DNA of 64,000 nucleotides from Oryza sativa Japonica Group (GCF_034140825.1 NC_089043.1:26735501-26799500), one strand, 5' to 3'. Positions 1 through 11,110 are shown, numbered from the stretch's first letter. Notes: generated by a model from the letters alone, not told the origin. Made by a program: numbers and translations.

Positions 1-356
1 GAGGAAGTAAAGTGAATGCATCGAACGATAGCATCTTACAAAAAGGAAAAACTCAAGCAACCTATCTTATCTCAAAAGAAAAAAAGAAATAAATTGCAAT
101 ATAAAATCTAGCTTATGGTCCGGATGATCCAGCCCAAATTCTCAACCCCAAATTCGGCGATTCAGAAACGCGCAGCATGTATTCGATCTACTGCGGCACT
201 AGAACAAATCGATCTAATCAATCGCGAAAAGCGTCATAATTGGGAGAGAACAGCAGTACGCCATCCAAAAATCTAGCTGGCCGAATCCGGGCTACGGGAT
301 TGAACCGGATGCAGATCGAGGGGATGGGGAGGAAAGTGGGGGGGGGGGGGACGTAC

Positions 357-547
357 TTGGTGACGGACTCCTTGTGGACCTGGAGGACGTGGATGGCCAT
401 GCCGCCGGCGGTGGAGAGCTTCTTGTGGCAGACGTGGCACTTGAAGTGCTTGGCCTTCTGGTGCTGCACGAGGATCTTCTCGTCGTCGAACTCGCGGTCG
501 CAGTAGTAGCAGAACACCTTCTCCACGCGCTTCTTCTTCTTCCCCAT
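357..547 (-). CDS. SUF4-like: SUF4-like C2H2/BED zinc-finger protein, first coding exon (gene runs off the left edge)
   Basis: The minus-strand reading frame starts at the ATG 547-545 ([20 protein letters not shown]) and holds two C2H2-type fingers: CYYC..HQKAKH and CHVC..HVLQVH. This N-terminus is nearly identical to plant SUPPRESSOR OF FRIGIDA4 (ZNF207/BuGZ type). Known of the family: Arabidopsis SUF4 is a nuclear DNA-binding factor that works with FRIGIDA at FLC, and a rice homologue has been linked to H3K36 methylation and heading date. The exon ends after ..VT(K) at 357; a GTACGT donor follows at 356-351, so positions 1-356 are intron 1, including a G-run at about 338-350. Read-through of the intron gives a meaningless tail. 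A GTG immediately upstream of the ATG is not a plausible start. Only the first exon is in view, so integrity of the gene cannot be judged. Confidence 0.9.
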
Positions 548-604
548 CACGCGCGGTTCCCCCTCGTCCCCCTCCCCCTCCTCTCTCGCGGGCGATCGAC
601 GATT

Positions 605-870
605 CTAGGGTTAGGGTTTCGGCGAGGCGAGGCGAGGCGAGGGCACGAGCGCGGCGGGGGGAAGACGAAGACGAAGGCGAGGCGGCTCTCTCCTTTGGTG
701 TCGGATCGGGAGGCTGGCGTGTGGGGTTCAATGGATTTTTGTGTCCAGCCCCCTCGAATTTGTGGGGTTTTCTATCTTTCCCCTTCGCCGGACGTGCTGG
801 AGTTGGTTGGGCCTCCAGTTCGTGTAACATATGGGCCTCAACTTGGGCCTGGTCATGTAATACATGGGCC
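605..870 (-). promoter_or_regulatory. SUF4-like promoter/5'UTR: telo-box and four Site II (GGCCCA) motifs
   Basis: Read on the minus strand, upstream of the SUF4-like ATG, there is a telo-box (AAACCCTAACCCTAG, 619-605) in the presumed 5'UTR and four GGCCCA motifs (plus-strand TGGGCC at 808, 832, 844 and 865). Telo-box plus Site II is the typical arrangement of plant housekeeping and proliferation-linked promoters. The interval lies head-to-head with WAK-a, so it may serve both genes. Part of it is copied upstream of WAK-d (see 20310). The transcription start is not visible; roughly 750 is a guess. Confidence 0.6.
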
Positions 871-1089
871 TAGGCGTTGAAACGGTCAAGCACATCGAAC
901 AGGTCAGGTCAGTCAACGAGCGCGGAGATCCATGCACGCATGCGCTAGTAGGTACGTTCCCCTTTTTTTTTCGATTTATCAAGTGAAAGGAGTAGTTGCC
1001 AAAGCGGCCAACTTGGACAGAAAAAATAATTCCCACAAGACAACAAGCAGTCAAGTTGTGATATACTGTATTTGCCACATGACATCTTG

Positions 1090-1255
1090 GGTTGTTTAGT
1101 TTGATGTCATTTTAAACCATATATTTTTTATAAAGTTGATAAAAATGTGCGTTCATTTAATTTTTTAATCAAACTTTGATAAATTCATAATAAATCCTAT
1201 CAAAACTTAGCAATATTGTTAAATTGTCAAAATTTTAACATTACCAAAATTTGAT
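1090..1255 (+). repeat. Degenerate MITE (Tourist-like) upstream of WAK-a
   Basis: AT-rich block beginning with GGGTTGTTTAGTTTGATGTC and ending near TTACCAAAATTTGATAAG. The same motifs occur inverted at 24176-24358 (ACCAAAATTTGGTAAG, GACATCAAAGTGAACATGCC), so both are copies of one dispersed family. The right end here is decayed. It lies about 150 bp upstream of WAK-a and may supply part of its promoter. Confidence 0.5.
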
Positions 1256-1400
1256 AAGTCTTTTTTTTGGCTGTAATATGAACAGCCACCTCATCCCGAT
1301 CAGTGTACTACTTAAATCTTCGTTCTGATGGATCGATGAAATGTGGTAGTAGTGTGGTAGGCGTAGAAGAAAATGGGGTAGGTGTGTAGAAGGAGCGATT

Positions 1401-3927
1401 GTGCCAGCGATGACGATGCTTCCGGCGACGGCGGCGGCGCTGCTGGTGCTGGTGCTGCAGCTGATGTGGTCGGCGGAAGCGCAGGTGGCGGTGGGCTCAG
1501 GGCCGCCGGCGGGCTGCCCGGACAGGTGCGGCAACGTGAGCGTGCCGTTCCCGTTTGGCATCCGCGACGGGTGCTCCCTCGAGGGATTCGGCCTCACCTG
1601 CAACACCACGAGCAATCCCCCGCGCCTGATGATCGGCAACAGCACACTGCAAGTCGTCAACATCTCGCTGGCCAACTCCACGCTGCGCGCCGTCGACATC
1701 GACGGCGCCGTGAACATCACCTACGGGCAGATCGACGGCAACGGCACGTGGGTCGGCGTCGTCGCGAGCCCGTACATCGTGAACGAGACCCTGAACCAGC
1801 TCCTCGTCACGGGGTGCAACATCCAGGTAACCCTTGTCGGCAGCGGCGGGAACGTCATCTCCGGCTGCTCTTCCTTCTGCTCCATCAACGACATGTACAC
1901 GGGTGGCGTGTTCAGAAGCCCAGGCAACAAGTGCGCGGGCATCGGTTGCTGCCAGCAGCAGGTCTCCATCGGCCGCCCCTCCTACCGCGTGGAATTGACG
2001 AACCTGGACAGGGATCGTGAGTTCAGCGGTAGGGTGCCCGAAGCGGTGCGCATCGCCGAGCTGGGCTGGTTCGACGGCCTCGCCGCCGACCTGCTCAACG
2101 TGTCGTTGGCGGACACCTCGCGCCGGAACCCGGTTCCGGTGGTGCTGGATTGGGCGGTGGCGTCCACCGGCCTGGATGTCACGCTCAACGCCGGGCTGAA
2201 CAAACAGGCTGCCAATAACTGGTCCTGCCCCACGGCCGCCTCGGGCAGGAAGAGCGCGTGCATAAGCAGCAACAGCTTCTGCCGCAACATCGCCGACAAC
2301 TACCGAAGCGGTTACGTCTGCCGTTGTGACAAGGGGTACGACGGGAACCCGTACGTCGCCGGCGGATGCCAAGACATCAACGAGTGCGAGCGGGCGAAGG
2401 AGAACGGCTGCTTCGGCGAGTGCACCAACACGCCGGGAGCCTTCTTGTGCAGGTGCCCGCACGGTGCCCGTGGTAACGCCACCATTCCAAATGGCTGCAC
2501 CAAATCCAATCTAGGTAGCTAAATTAAATCTGCTCGCCATTTTCGAATTTATTCAGAGATTATTGTATATATAGCTACCTCCTCCGTCTTACAATATATC
2601 TACCAAGCTTTAGCTATAGAGGTGACTAGTGACTGTTCTCTCTTCCAAACAAAGATGCAAACTCTGTTCTTCTAATCTACAGGTTAAATGTCATTAACTC
2701 TAATGAGAACTTCATTTTCCTATTGTGCTCCTAGGTTTAACAATTGGAGTTGGAATTGGTAGTGGTGCCGGCCTTTTTATCCTGGCACTTGGTGCTGTCT
2801 TTTTAACACGTAGGATTAAACAACGGAGAGCAAGAACACTGAGACAGAAGTTCTTCAAACAGAACCGTGGCCATTTGTTGCAACAATTGGTATCTCAAAA
2901 GGCCGACATTGCGGAAAGAATGATCATCCCCTTGGCAGAACTAGAAAAGGCCACAAACAACTTTGACGAATCGCGTGAGCTTGGAGGAGGAGGACATGGC
3001 ACCGTATACAAAGGTATTCTCTCAAACCTTCATGTTGTCGCAATCAAGAAATCAAATGTGACAGTCCAAAGGGAGATTGATGAGTTCATAAACGAGGTAG
3101 CCATTCTATCATAAATCAACCACCGTAATGTGGTGAAACTTTTTGGATGTTGTCTTGAGACCGAAGTGCCATTGTTGGTTTATGAATTCATATCAAATGG
3201 TACACTTTATCATCATCTTCATGTTGAAGGACCAACATCGTTGCCATGGGAAGATAGGCTCAGAATTGCTACTGAAACAGCTAGATCCCTCACTTACCTT
3301 CACTCTGCCGTGTCATTTCCTATAATCCATAGGGATATCAAGTCCCATAATATCCTATTGGATGGCTCACTAACAGCAAAAGTCTCAGACTTTGGAGCTT
3401 CAAGGTGCATCCCAACTGAACAAAATGGGGTTACAACTGCTATTCAAGGAACACTAGGATACCTAGACCCCATATATTACTACACAGGACGTCTCACAGA
3501 TAAGAGTGATATTTATAGCTTCGGCGTTGTTTTAATGGAGTTGCTTACTAGGAAAAAACCATATTCATACAGATCGGCTGAGGATGAGAGCCTTGTTGCA
3601 CATTTCAGTACCCTACATGCACAGGGCAACTTGGGTGACATACTTGATGCGCAGGTTATAGAGGAGGGAACAAAGGAAGTTAATGATGTAGCCACATTAG
3701 CTGTGGCATGTGCCAAGTTGAAAGCAGAAGAGCGACCGACTATGAGACAGGTGGAAATGACACTCGAGAGCATTCGGCAAGAAGTACTGCATAGTGTGAG
3801 CACAAAGAAATCTAAGGAGCTTCACGTCTCATGGAACCATGCAATAAGTGAGGGTACAAACTTGGAGACAACTAGGCAATATAGTCTTGAAGAAGAGTAC
3901 TTGTTATCATCGAGGTACCCCCGGTAG
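1401..3927 (+). pseudogene. WAK-a: wall-associated receptor kinase with a nonsense codon in the kinase domain
   Basis: Two exons: 1401-2514 and 2735-3927 (donor AG|GTAGCT, acceptor CTAG|GTTTAAC). Exon 1 encodes a signal peptide (about residues 1-28), a GUB_WAK_bind-type cysteine-rich ectodomain (CPDRCGNVSVPFPFGI) and an EGF_CA module (DINECERAKENGCFGEC). Exon 2 encodes the transmembrane segment, basic juxtamembrane region and Ser/Thr kinase. In the kinase, the CAA found in all paralogues (..AILSQINH..) is TAA at 3112-3114, ending the product after about 497 residues, just past the ATP-binding lysine. The same frame resumes unbroken to 3927, with HRD and DFG motifs intact and the family tail LLSSRYPR. 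A 15-bp deletion relative to WAK-d removes part of the SSSLQQ stretch near the C-terminus. Closest relative: WAK-d. The transcript could still yield a membrane receptor without a working kinase, or be destroyed by nonsense-mediated decay. Confidence 0.9.
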
Positions 3928-4208
3928 CAGTTTTTCCATTTTTCTTGTGTGAGTTTGGATCAATATAGAAGGCTCGTGTTGTCCCCAATGTACAAGGTCT
4001 CCATGGGTTTTTTTTTATTTATCCATGTATGATATGCATGTAGTATTTCATAGCTAAATGTAACATCTTATTTTTATTGTTCTTCATCTGAATGTGTATT
4101 TTTTTCTGTTTGATTTCATCCAAGTAAAGGTCAAGATATCCTTTGTATTGTATTCAGTTATGATACTGAACTAACTATGTTTTCGGGCTACTAAACATCA
4201 TCTGCTTA

Positions 4209-4464
4209 ATACTCGCTATGTTTCACTTTATAAATCATTTTGATTTTTTTTACTAGTCAAACTTATTTAAGTTGACCAATTTTATAGTAAAGTTTAGTAA
4301 CATTTACAACGCCAAATTACGCCAAATTACTTTCGCTAAAACTAATATTTAATGTATTTTGATAATACATTTGTTTTGTGTTGAAAATATTGCTATATAT
4401 TTCTATAAATTTAATTAAAATTAAAAAAAGTTAACTTAAAAAAAATTAAAATGACAGGGAGTAT
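4209..4464 (+). mobile_element. Degenerate Stowaway-type MITE
   Basis: Ends TACTCGCTATGTTTCACTTT and, inverted, ATACTCCCTGTCATTTT form imperfect terminal inverted repeats of the CTCCCTCCGT class; the inside is AT-rich and non-coding. It lies in the 3' flank of WAK-a and is absent from the matching flank of WAK-d, so it was inserted after that duplication or was lost there. Confidence 0.6.
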
Positions 4465-4671
4465 CTTCTACCAAGCTGTCGACACTTCAATTGTAATAGT
4501 TAGCGATGTTGGTTCCAGCGATAACTTGTGCGACGGCGCTGTGATCGGCAGAAACAGATTTCCGGGGACGCAATGCCGGCAGTGATGATCGGTAGAAACG
4601 GTCAACCATCCAGTCCAGTCCGCACCTACCTGATCGATCGGTCAACGCGGATACAACAACGCAGCATATGC

Positions 4672-4848
4672 GTGTTCGTCTTTTAAGTAATTATTAATTT
4701 TTTTCTATCATTTAATTTATTATTAAATATATTACTACTCAAGTTTTTAATAATATTTATATTATAAAAGTTTTTGAATAAAACGAACGGTCAAACATAT
4801 ATAAAAAAGTCAATGATATTAAATATTTAGAGACGGAGGGAGTACATT
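4672..4848 (+). mobile_element. Stowaway-type MITE, right end preserved
   Basis: The right side carries the family hallmark GAATAAAACGAACGGTCAAAC and ends AGACGGAGGGAGTA; the left side is worn. Its left edge coincides with the point where sequence shared with the WAK-d flank stops (shared through GCAGCATATGC). Confidence 0.6.
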
Positions 4849-4849
4849 A

Positions 4850-5614
4850 CAGTACAGTCCACCCAAATTGGTGCTATTGATCATGAGTTGAGTGTTCAAT
4901 CTGACAGTGGGCCGTTGTTTTCAACTCCGAACCTCGATCATTGACACGATGATTTTCAGTTAGGATCGATCCTGCATTCCTGCTTTTTTTTTTCCTTCTG
5001 AAACGCCAATCCTGCATTCCTGCCGAGGTGAGCTACCCATGCAACACTGCAACGTGATCTGAGGCTCTGAGTTGCACAACGGTCCGCACGAGATCCCGAG
5101 GGGTTCGGAGTTTTCTTCTCCGAACCACCTCGCCACGTCCGCCGACTCATATGCCACGCCTCTGCCTCGCCCCGCATCCTGGCGGCTCCTCCGTGCTTCC
5201 GCCCTTCGTCTCTGGCGGTCGCACGCGCGCTGCCGCTGCCACCTCCTCGATCTCTGGCGTACGGCAAGAAGCACCTTGGCTAGTATGGCACTGCCCACTC
5301 GATGAGCTCACATCGTGTATCTGTGTCCTTTCGCGCAAGGGACGGAGCTAGAACAAAATATAAAGAGGTTCCACTCACCAAGCCGACGGGCATGGGGCCA
5401 GCGGCCGCGGAGCCAACAGGTGCAGAGCCAGCGGGTGGCGCAGGGCCGGCACGGAGCTGACGGAAGCGGAGCGAGCGGTCGTCGAGCCGACGGGTGTGGT
5501 GCCGGCACAAGGTCAGTGGGCGTCGACGGCGCGGGTCTTGAGGAGGAGGCTTGACGGAGACGCCTCGCCCTCCCCTCCTTCACCTCCTTTCCTCCTCCGG
5601 CCAGGCGAAGGACG
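4850..5614. other. Intergenic stretch without a recognised gene
   Basis: Becomes GC-rich from about 5050. It contains a short direct repeat (CCTGCATTCCTGC at about 4970 and 5010) and several overlapping reading frames rich in Arg, Ser, Gly and Pro with no family resemblance. It may be the left part of the unit that carries the gene fragment at 5615, but no terminal repeats were found. Confidence 0.4.
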
Positions 5615-5922
5615 ATGGCTACGATGGATGAGGACTTCGCGCGCGCAGTGGAGGACGGCCTCAAGCTGTCCAAGCGCCTCGTCCTCCCCGGCAGAGCGCC
5701 CCCGCCCGCCCCGTCGAGGGGATGGACCGGGCGTCGGGGGTGCCCGACACGGCCTCCTCGCTGCTGCCGTTCGCGCCCATGGCGTACGCCGTCGTCGTCG
5801 ACAGCCCCGACCAGCCGCCCGTCTACGGCCACCTCGACCCGCCCGCGCTCATCCCGCTCCACATGCGCGAGTTCACCTCGTTGGAGGCCGGAGAGGGAGA
5901 AGAAGGAGAGGGGAGGGGCTGA
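5615..5922 (+). pseudogene. N-terminal fragment of an inter-alpha-trypsin-inhibitor heavy-chain-related (VIT/vWA) gene
   Basis: Frame one from 5615 reads MATMDEDFARAVEDGLKLSK.., and a second frame around 5700-5880 reads ..MDRASG..LLPFAPMAYAVVVD..VYGHLDPPALIPLHMRE. Together these match, in order, the N-terminus of plant ITIH-related proteins (Arabidopsis At1g19110 type), which continue into VIT and von Willebrand A domains. Here the two parts are out of frame with each other, part of the VPSYQP stretch is missing, and the similarity stops at about 5880 before the VIT core. The fragment is therefore dead. It most likely arrived as a captured or duplicated piece; no MULE or Helitron ends were recognised around it. 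Family recognition is from memory. Confidence 0.7.
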
Positions 5923-6408
5923 CGGGTGGAGTCCACGTTGCTTTTCACGTGGGCATACCACGATGGCACGTCACATGGACAAAAGTGGCAAATAGTTAAG
6001 AAATCATCTTTCTCTAGTGGCAAATTATTAAGCGCGAATCTAAGGGAGGTATTTGGATAATTGCCAAATCTAAAAATGGTAAACAGTTAAATTGCCGGCA
6101 GCTAGCGCCACATGCAGGCCGTGACCTCATTCATGCCGAGCCGAGTTGCCTAGTTACTTTTGGCGCCGCTGCAGCAGCGCGCCGCACCGTCTGCAGTAAC
6201 ATCGCTCTGCGTCCACACCGCTCTCACCTCGTCGTGCCGGCGACGACAGGGACGCTTCAGTGTTGTGGTTATAGTGTGAACGAGATGAAAAACTGTATCC
6301 GCCGCTGCCGCCATTGATGACGACGACTTGGGTCGTTGTTATCTATCTCTATCTATACGACACACGCCGGAGCTCTCGCCGAGGCTGTCCTTTGCAAGCA
6401 GCTACTTT
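5923..6408. other. Intergenic, no gene seen
   Basis: Mixed-composition sequence between the gene fragment and the solo LTR. It contains a near-duplicate of GGCAAATAGTTAAG and GGCAAATTATTAAG (5989-6031), but nothing I can assign. Confidence 0.4.
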
Positions 6409-9400
6409 CTTTATGTAACGCCCCGACATTCGTTAGCCATAAACACAGCTAACTCACACCGGGGTGTTATGCATTACCTGTGATATAGTACCAGTCCCAG
6501 GATACACTAGCTGGTACACACAGAATAAATGTGGAATCAAAGTAAACTGCTTTATTATATCACTGGGTAGTAGTCCTTACAAATGTTGCTATCATGGACA
6601 GGCCCATAGATGAGCAACACAACAGCACAGAAAAACATAAAAGTGACGGCGTAGAAGCGAACAACGCGGAGAACTAAGCGACTACGCACTAGGCAAAGAA
6701 CCTAGGCAACTAACTTATTCCACAGGCGAGGCTTGGGGCTAGGCACGAAACATCTAAAAGTCTTCATACTCGGCTTGCTCCTAGAGATACTCCTCGGCGG
6801 TTGGGTCGACATCTTCATCTTCAAACTCTATATATTATTATAAGGGGCAAGGGTGAGTACTTAACGTACTCAGTAAGCCGGGGAAAAGAATGACATGACG
6901 GTTTAACAAGGAGGCTACGGTTTTATTTGCGAAGGCTGCCATTTTGGCAAAATGATTTATTTCACAAAACTCCTAGTGAGTGAGTCAAGTTTTAGTTGTC
7001 GGGAGGAGGCTCATGCCTCAACCCATTCCACAAGTTGCTTTGCAACAACTTGTCACGATTAACGAACAACAAATATTTTATCTCCTGTATTAGTTCCTTT
7101 TCACTTTCACTACAACACTAATCCACACAAATCTCCTGGTTATCCCAGCACATCAACGCCATCATGGCCATAACAATACCTCGGTGTCGGACGACACCCC
7201 AGGTCACACAGACCCGTTCCTAACCACAAAGGTTAGTCGTCTGCCACATAGGCAGACTCTGGTAACATCCCTTTTCAGTAACCACTTTTCCACAAAACCT
7301 TTGTCAAACAAATCTACGCTATGAGAAACACCTTACACTCGCCCTTGACCGTGGGCACGGCTGTTCGAACAGTTCATTAATCTCTGTAGAGGTTGCACGC
7401 TTTACCCACACGACACGAAACTTACACCGGTACTGGCCGGTACCGGAAGTTCGTGATAAGGCCTTTTCCAAAGCTAACCCATGAAAATCGCATGCCACCT
7501 AGTTGGGCTAAGATCCATAGCTGAGTATCAGGCAAAGACAGCCGTCATCCACTCAGGAAATACCGAGGATGCTTCCTACTCCTACTGGTACCATGCCACA
7601 ATAGAGGCAAAAAGACACCCATGATGGGCAATAAATGTGTAACACTTCGTCTCCTCATCCTCGACATTCCACAACCATTGGCACACCAACTCCCATGTGA
7701 TAACAATTTACTTAGCCAGAGGCATCCCATAACACCCGTGTGGTCGCACTGTAACATGTTTGGATAGATTTCCCAAAGGAATCGGTCCTTAACGACAAAT
7801 ACGTAGCCAAACCACAAAGGAATGACTCCGCATCATCACCACTTTCACAACACTTTTTATTTCACAACACCTCGGTACAACGTACCGGATTTTTAAGCAA
7901 GTAATTTGGAATAACCCAAGTTTCCCACACGGCAACAACGTAAGCATGGTTAAGCGAAACTACCTCGGTAATCGTGTAACGATACCGGTGCAAATATTTG
8001 TGGAGCTATCAAAGGTATGGAAACATCAACCTATGAAATATAAGTGCGACTACCAGGTTGGTCCGTCGGTTGTATAAACAATCCGAGGCCTAAACATGTT
8101 AATTGTGTGAACTAAACAATGCATCTTTGCAAACAACATATCATTGAAAATATAGGGGCAATGTGATCAAAGGGGTTTGCCTTGCACAGGGTGCGGGTCT
8201 TCTCCTTCGAAAGCGGCGTCCGGAGCTTCCTCGAACTCGGTTCTTAATGCGAAAACAAAGCTAATAAATAAAAGGCAATAAAACAAGCTCAAACCAGATA
8301 AACAATAGTGCCACTGTGTAGATATCAATTTTAGAAAAAAAATAGGAACTTGAACGGAGTCAATCGGAGTTACGGTTGATTTACTGTGAATTTTCAAAGG
8401 ATAAAGGATTTTCTGGAATTTATATTTTGTAAACAGCGATGGAATATTCCGTTGGAATATTCCTTCAGAGTCGACGGCAAGAGTGGGGGCCCACCTGTCA
8501 GCGGTTGACTGGAGGAGGAAAGGCATGGGGCCCGGCTTGTCAGTGGGAGATGGAGGAAAGAGACTAGTGGGGCCCGGCTGTCAGTGGCTTGGAGGAGGTC
8601 TTCTTCCTCCTCTCGCCTGCTCGACTCGGCCCGGGTGCAGCTCGACGACGCGCCGTGGCGGCGGGACGCGGCGAGGCGTCTGGCGGCCAAGGGCGGTGGC
8701 GGCAGACTCCGGCGAGGCTCCGCCGGCGACGGCGGCGCTGGAAGGCTCGGCTCGGCTCGGCTTCTTCTTCCTGCTCTCGCTTTGCTCGGCTTGGGGCGGC
8801 AAGGTACCGCGGCGGCGGGGCGTGGCTCCGCGGCCGGTGGCCAGGGGAGGCGGCGGTGACCTCGGGCGGTGCTCCGGCGGCGACGGAGGCGCTAGGAGGC
8901 GCGGCGCAGCGGCTTGAGCGGCGGTACAGAGAGCAAAACGAGAGAGAAAAGAGGAGAGAGAGATGGCAAGAGATGGTGTGGGAAGAAGGAGCTCGGGCTG
9001 CTTCCCTTTTATAGGCGGGCGACGCGGTGTCGATCTGGCAGTCTAGGCGCGGAGCTCCGGGCGTAGACGGCTAGCAACTAGGGCGGGATTCCTGGGAGGA
9101 CGGGACGGCGATGCGACGACATTGCGTCATGCACCGGTGGCAATGCGACGGCGAAACGACGGCGACGCGACACGAAGTGACGCGCGGAGAGCGGGAACGG
9201 CGGCGAGACGTGGGTGACGCACGGCCGACGACGGCTATGGCCGGGATTTGGGGCGGTAGGGCTAGAGAGGGGTGATGCGAGCGACGGTGGCGACTCGACG
9301 CGAGAGAGAGGGAGGGACGCGGCTCGGCGGCTTCCCGGGAGGAGACGGCGACAAGACGACGAGGCGACGGCGGAGGGACGCGCGTCCGCGGATGTCCGGG

Positions 9401-10293
9401 ATAGGACGGCGAGGCGACGCGAGGTGACGCCTGCGACAACGGATGGACGACGATGGGACTAAGGATGACGCATGCGGCGGTGGCAACTCGACGAGAGAGA
9501 GAGAGAGAGACGCAGCTCGGAGGCTAAGCTCCTTCCTCACGAAGCAAAGGGAACGGATAAGGGTAGACCGAGGGTGACTCGGCCTATGGCTAGGGGTGAT
9601 GGAGGGTGAGGTGGCGGCCGTTATCCGTTGGCGTCGACACGACGGGCGACGGGACGGCGAGGTGATGCCCGCGACATCGGATGGACGGCGACGGGACAGG
9701 GGATGACGAGGGGTGGCGTGGCTCCGTGTCTCCCGGAGAGAAACCATAGCGAGGTCGGGCTTGGCGCGACGCGGCTTTGGCGCGGCGCGGGCGTCGGTTT
9801 GGTGCGGGGGAAGGTGCGGCGCGGGTGTTGGCACGACGCGCAGCGCACGGGAGAGTGGCTCGGTGCAATACACAGCTCGGCACGACTCGGCGTCCGGGTG
9901 AAACATTCCATCGAACACCTTGTGTGCGTGCACGTGGCTGGCTCAAGGTAGGAGAAGAACAGTACTGGGCCGAGTTGGGCCGGCCTGTTCGGGGAGGAGA
10001 GGAGAGGAAGGGGTGGAGGGGAGTTGGGCCTGGGAGAGAAAAGAGAGAAGGAGGCCCAATTCGAACAGTGAGCTTTCACAATTTCTCTAGGATTTATAGA
10101 ATTGAATTTTGAGGAGATTTCAAAGGATTTGAATTTGAATTTTGACCTAGGGTTTCATGGAATTTTAAAGGCAATTCTAAGAGAGGATTTGAGATCTAAA
10201 TGGCACAAAAACAATTAAGAACCAAATTAACTCCACATTTTTAAATAACAAATTTTTAAATAAAAGCAAATAAAATACGGGTGCTACACTTTA
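6409..10293 (-). mobile_element. Solo LTR of an LTR retrotransposon (about 3.9 kb) with a 5-bp target duplication
   Basis: The element runs 6414-10288 and has TG..CA ends (plus strand TGTAACGCC..GGTGCTACA). It is flanked by a perfect 5-bp duplication CTTTA (6409-6413 and 10289-10293). Only one LTR is present and no internal gag-pol region is recognisable, so this is a solo LTR left by recombination between the two LTRs. The minus orientation (TGTAGCACCC start) resembles long-LTR Ty3/gypsy families of rice; that family call is from memory. The inside has an AT-rich left part and a GC-rich right part with low-complexity reading frames that I do not regard as genes. Exact duplication and intact ends suggest modest age. 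A scrap of the same family lies at 14934. Confidence 0.85.
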
Positions 10294-10732
10294 CCAACCA
10301 ACCGACCGGTGGCTTTTTGGTTCATCATCCGCCGTCCCACATGTACGTCGTCGAGCCTAGCCAGCAAATTGGTGCATGTCATTCATCTCACTGTTTAATC
10401 CGTTGAGCGAGTAGGGTTTGGTGTTTCTAGTGGTACTATCGAATCGTAAATCGGAGAAATAGTTTATGAGAAAAAAATATTTAAAGTGACGAGAAAAAAG
10501 AAAAGCGTCCGCAAAATGAGAAAAAAGAAAAAGAAATTAGCTAGTACTCATCTTGCATACATGCAACGGTAGCAAGGAGCCCCATTTTTTTTTCCAAATC
10601 GGGCTACCGAGAAGAGGATTGTCGTGCATCTTCCGTAACAATTCTCCAACTAGTTACACGATCTACAGAAATTGATCAGCTAGCCATGTAAGCAAGCCGA
10701 ACAACGTACGAGGCGAGGGCTAGGTAGCTAGG
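10294..10732. other. Remnant of a WAK promoter region
   Basis: The last part (about 10690-10732, AGCAAGCCGAACAACGTACG) matches the sequence just upstream of WAK-c (about 16455-16480), showing that the orphan fragment at 10733 came with its promoter. The rest, including an A-rich stretch near 10470-10540, is unassigned. Confidence 0.5.
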
Positions 10733-10818
10733 ATGTCAGAAATGGCGGTTGCCTTAGCCGTGTTGCTCGTCGGCCTTGCGCCGGCGACACCATCGTCGTC
10801 GGCTCAGCAATAGCCGGG
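10733..10818 (+). pseudogene. Orphan WAK fragment: signal peptide only
   Basis: ATG at 10733 opens MSEMAVALAVLLVGLAPATP.., nearly the same as the start of WAK-c (16492). After 26 codons a TAG (10811-10813) replaces the CCG found in WAK-c, and similarity ends a few bases later. No EGF or kinase exons follow before WAK-b. This is a debris copy from unequal exchange within the array. A free 26-residue signal peptide is unlikely to have a role. Confidence 0.8.
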
Positions 10819-11110
10819 AATCATTTATCATGAAACTTCGTATACCGACGGCATGGCAGATAAATGGATGGATCGAGGACGACATCCTGAGCAGGCTGCG
10901 CCAACTCAAGCCGATCGATGTGTTGCCTGATACAATATGATTGTGTTCTGGAAGGGTCGTTGTTCTGTTGTTGGTACAAAGTCTTTGGTGCTGTTAGTCT
11001 TTGGTTTGAAAGGTTCTGCAATGTGAGCTATAGTGTCCCTAGCTGTTAGTCCAATCTATGTGTTCTCGTTTCCTTGTCTTTTGTTTTAGCAGCAGGGTTC
11101 CGGAAGTAGA
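10819..11110. other. Unassigned spacer, possibly the tail of a retroposed gene
   Basis: About 290 bp directly after the WAK scrap. A short frame at about 10870-10940 reads WIEDDILSRLRQLKPIDVL and then stops. T/G-rich text follows on both sides of the MITE at 11111 and ends in a polyadenylation-like AATAAAA near 11527, which looks like a 3' untranslated region. I do not recognise the source. Confidence 0.3.

Noticed and set aside
1497-2462. Long minus-strand frames opposite WAK exons (also 12025-12642, 16681-17481, 24695-25792, 57953-58948)
   Set aside because: GC-rich third positions of the WAK exons keep the reverse frame open; products are Ala/Val/Arg-rich without domains, and the plus strand is clearly coding.
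8483-9946. Arg/Ala/Ser-rich frames inside the solo LTR
   Set aside because: Low complexity, overlapping on both strands, no family resemblance; they are LTR sequence.
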